Below, one piece after another: positions 62,489-64,000 of a DNA stretch of 64,000 nt. The stretch is from Vicinamibacteraceae bacterium (GTDB lineage: Bacteria > Planctomycetota > Phycisphaerae > Phycisphaerales > UBA5793), in assembly GCA_011525805.1 (NCBI GenBank), contig WYBR01000098.1:25235-89234 (forward strand), read 5' to 3'. Every line of letters starts with the position of its first letter. The first letter of the stretch is position 1. Under the pieces are notes generated by a model. The model saw only the letters and a list, made by a program, of their open reading frames with translations, did no database searches and was not told the origin of the DNA. The position numbers were made by a program, and so were the translations under genes.

Positions 62489-63850
62489 TTACTCGAATCG
62501 ATGCACCACCAACTGGCTGATCGCGCACTCATTCTGGACGACGGCCTGGAAGAGGATGGTCTGGCCGCGGGCGATGGGCGGGACGGTGCGGGTGATGGTG
62601 GCGACGCCGTTGCCGTCGGCGATGGCGGTGCCGATGATCTGGGGGTTGTCCAGTTGTAGAGCGTTCTGTTGCAGGTCGCATCCCGGGATGCGCGTGCCAC
62701 CACTGTGAAGGGCGTAGAGGAAGACGACTCGGGCGCCCGGGATGGCTCCGGTGAGGGTCAGTGTATTTGGTCCCGGCGCAGCGCCGGGCACGGGTGAACT
62801 GAGTTCCATCGTCGGGTTGACCGGATTGATCAGGAAGGGATACAGTGTGAGCGGCTGACCAATCACATAGCCTTCCGCCGCGATCTGGCCCGCATCATTG
62901 ATTTCCCTGGCCATGCTGATGCGCCAGCTCCTGCGGGGCTTGGCTGGTAGGAGGTCGTCGAGTCTTCGCATCCCGTTGTTCTGATCCCAGAGGAACCCGT
63001 ACACGTTGGTTGGCTGACGACCGACCCATCCGACGACCTGCCCGACACTGTTGATGCCCCACGCGGAACTGCCGATGCCGAGTTCCGAGTTGTGCAAATC
63101 GACAATCTGCTCGTTGACCCACGCCACCGCGTGAGCATTGTCGTTCGGACCATCGGACTGGCCGACAATCTGGCCGAGCTCATTAATGGCGATCGCGATG
63201 CTCGGGTCTGATCTGAGAGTCCGCAACTCGACCACACCACCATTCTCCCACAGCACGGCCCTTTCATATCCATCAACGGTCCATGAGGAGCCGACGATCT
63301 GTCTGGCGTTGTTGACGTCGTATGCCCCTCCTCCCGAACGTCCGAGATTCGGCAGGGCTGTCATTTCTCCATTCTCCCACAGGAATCCGCCGCCACCTTC
63401 AATCGCTTCGGCGACACCCACGATTTGAGACAGATCATTGATAGCGAATGCTTCACTCTCTTTGCCACCGAGAGTTCCAAGGTCAATCATCTGGCCATCG
63501 CGCCAAAGAAATGCGTGCTTATCGCCAAAAACCGTTTCGCCCCCCCAACCCACAACTTCACCGGGTTCGTTGATGTCATGGGCGGAACTCACAAGGCCTC
63601 GAAAAGATCCCAGATCAATGGGATCCCCGTTCGTCTCCCAAATCGTCGCGTGGTAATACCTTCCCGACTCGAAGTCAGAGACTCCGGCGACTCGTCCTGC
63701 CTGGGTGATCGACTCGGCCGCACCTCCAACACCATCCACTGCCGGCAGTTGGAAGAGCGCGTAGTGCGGATCTTGCGCCGTGGCAAGCGAAACACAACAC
63801 GCCGCACTGGCTGTCCCAATCAGACTGACAATACCGCCTCTGTGTGCCAT
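62489..63850 (-). CDS. Secreted HAF-repeat protein with C-terminal module
   Basis: A 453-residue exported protein. The signal peptide ends near LATAQ at about residue 25. HAF repeats fill residues 30-340 (HAFLWRDGQMIDLGTLGG, FAINDLSQIVGVAE, WGINSVGQVVGWVG). The last 105 residues are the module with PGARVVFLYALHSGG, IIGTAIADGNGVATITRTVP and ILFQAVVQNECAIS, shared with the FG-GAP protein at 35249-36808 and the interrupted protein at 7731. The body is visibly less GC-rich than the module. It converges on 61233-62288. Confidence 0.88.
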   Translation of the reverse strand: MAHRGGIVSLIGTASAACCVSLATAQDPHYALFQLPAVDGVGGAAESITQAGRVAGVSDFESGRYYHATIWETNGDPIDLGSFRGLVSSAHDINEPGEVVGWGGETVFGDKHAFLWRDGQMIDLGTLGGKESEAFAINDLSQIVGVAEAIEGGGGFLWENGEMTALPNLGRSGGGAYDVNNARQIVGSSWTVDGYERAVLWENGGVVELRTLRSDPSIAIAINELGQIVGQSDGPNDNAHAVAWVNEQIVDLHNSELGIGSSAWGINSVGQVVGWVGRQPTNVYGFLWDQNNGMRRLDDLLPAKPRRSWRISMAREINDAGQIAAEGYVIGQPLTLYPFLINPVNPTMELSSPVPGAAPGPNTLTLTGAIPGARVVFLYALHSGGTRIPGCDLQQNALQLDNPQIIGTAIADGNGVATITRTVPPIARGQTILFQAVVQNECAISQLVVHRFE

Positions 63851-63878
63851 CTGAGTACCTTCCGGTGTTCACAAAGTC

Positions 63879-63904
63879 GGCGGAAGGGTCTTCACCCTTC
63901 CGCC
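63879..63904 (-). terminator. Hairpin terminator of the gene cut by the window end
   Basis: A perfect 11-bp stem (63879-63889 with 63894-63904) with a 4-base loop is followed on the minus strand by GAC-TTT-G. It lies 15 bases after the stop at 63919. The T-run is short. Confidence 0.65.
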
Positions 63905-63918
63905 GGTGACTGATTGAA

Positions 63919-64000
63919 CTAATTACAGTCAGGACAGACGTCTTCGAGGTTGCAGCCTTCGCCGTGCGGCTCGAACCCGGAGATGTTGTACTTGCCACCC
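63919..64000 (-). CDS. 3' end of a gene, cysteine-bearing C-terminus (partial)
   Basis: Only the last 26 codons are inside the window; they end KYNISGFEPHGEGCNLEDVCPDCN-stop (last 20 or so residues shown in part). Three cysteines in the last 12 residues resemble tails of secreted planctomycete proteins. The hairpin immediately after the stop supports a real gene end. The start and domain content lie beyond position 64000. Confidence 0.5.
   Translation of the reverse strand, partial: GGKYNISGFEPHGEGCNLEDVCPDCN

Overview
The window looks like chromosomal DNA of a high-GC Planctomycetota bacterium, most likely of the Phycisphaerae type. This rests on gene content, not on a marker gene: a DUF1559-like pseudopilin, a PEP-CTERM protein, HAF-repeat and FG-GAP secreted proteins, two ECF sigma/anti-sigma modules, a MoxR/DUF58/vWA operon fused to an ABC-2 transporter operon, and a fungal-type homoaconitase. 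I found no rRNA, tRNA, CRISPR array, phage or insertion-sequence transposase.

Layout. 0.1-5.6 kb: small envelope genes, a HEAT-repeat lipoprotein and apolipoprotein N-acyltransferase (lnt). 5.8-9.4 kb: a tandem array of four paralogous small secreted proteins, then a larger secreted protein interrupted by an in-frame TAA. 9.4-15.7 kb: a GAF-SpoIIE phosphatase, UDP-glucose dehydrogenase, a MITE-like inverted repeat, a His-rich membrane protein overlapping an orphan adenine methyltransferase, and sucC. 15.7-18.9 kb: a degenerate small gene pair, a pseudopilin, mannose-6-phosphate isomerase. 19.1-26.9 kb: two sigma-factor modules (one with a zinc anti-sigma, one followed by two PDZ proteins), ferredoxin, an amidase, a LON-domain protein. 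27.0-37.4 kb: tatC, tadA, an HNH nuclease, rpe, a nucleotidyltransferase/nuclease-like pair, homoaconitase, a dihydrouridine synthase whose 3' end is duplicated downstream, and an FG-GAP secreted protein.

37.4-40.0 kb: a GT2 glycosyltransferase carrying a 30-codon inverted-repeat insertion, its coupled flippase-like membrane partner, and a small coiled-coil gene behind a good sigma-54 promoter. 40.0-52.6 kb: a seven-gene reverse-strand operon (vWA/GATase-like, MoxR ATPase, DUF58, vWA, large membrane protein, ABC ATPase, ABC permease), nearly all joined by overlapping stops and starts. 52.8-58.3 kb: nuoB, a secretin-like periplasmic protein, a large secreted protein, uppS, a small secreted protein. 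58.4-64 kb: two paralogous secreted propeller-like proteins with different C-termini and two HAF-repeat proteins, plus the cut end of another gene.

Themes. Much of the window serves the envelope: lipoprotein maturation, Tat and pseudopilin export, undecaprenyl and sugar-nucleotide supply, envelope-stress regulation, and a family of secreted modular proteins sharing a four-cysteine C-terminal module. Many genes lack a Shine-Dalgarno sequence and instead carry a TANNNT-like -10 box 5-8 bases upstream of the start codon, which suggests frequent leaderless transcription. Strand and start choices were made from ribosome-binding sites, codon overlap and -10 boxes. The many long open frames antisense to real genes are artefacts of high GC.
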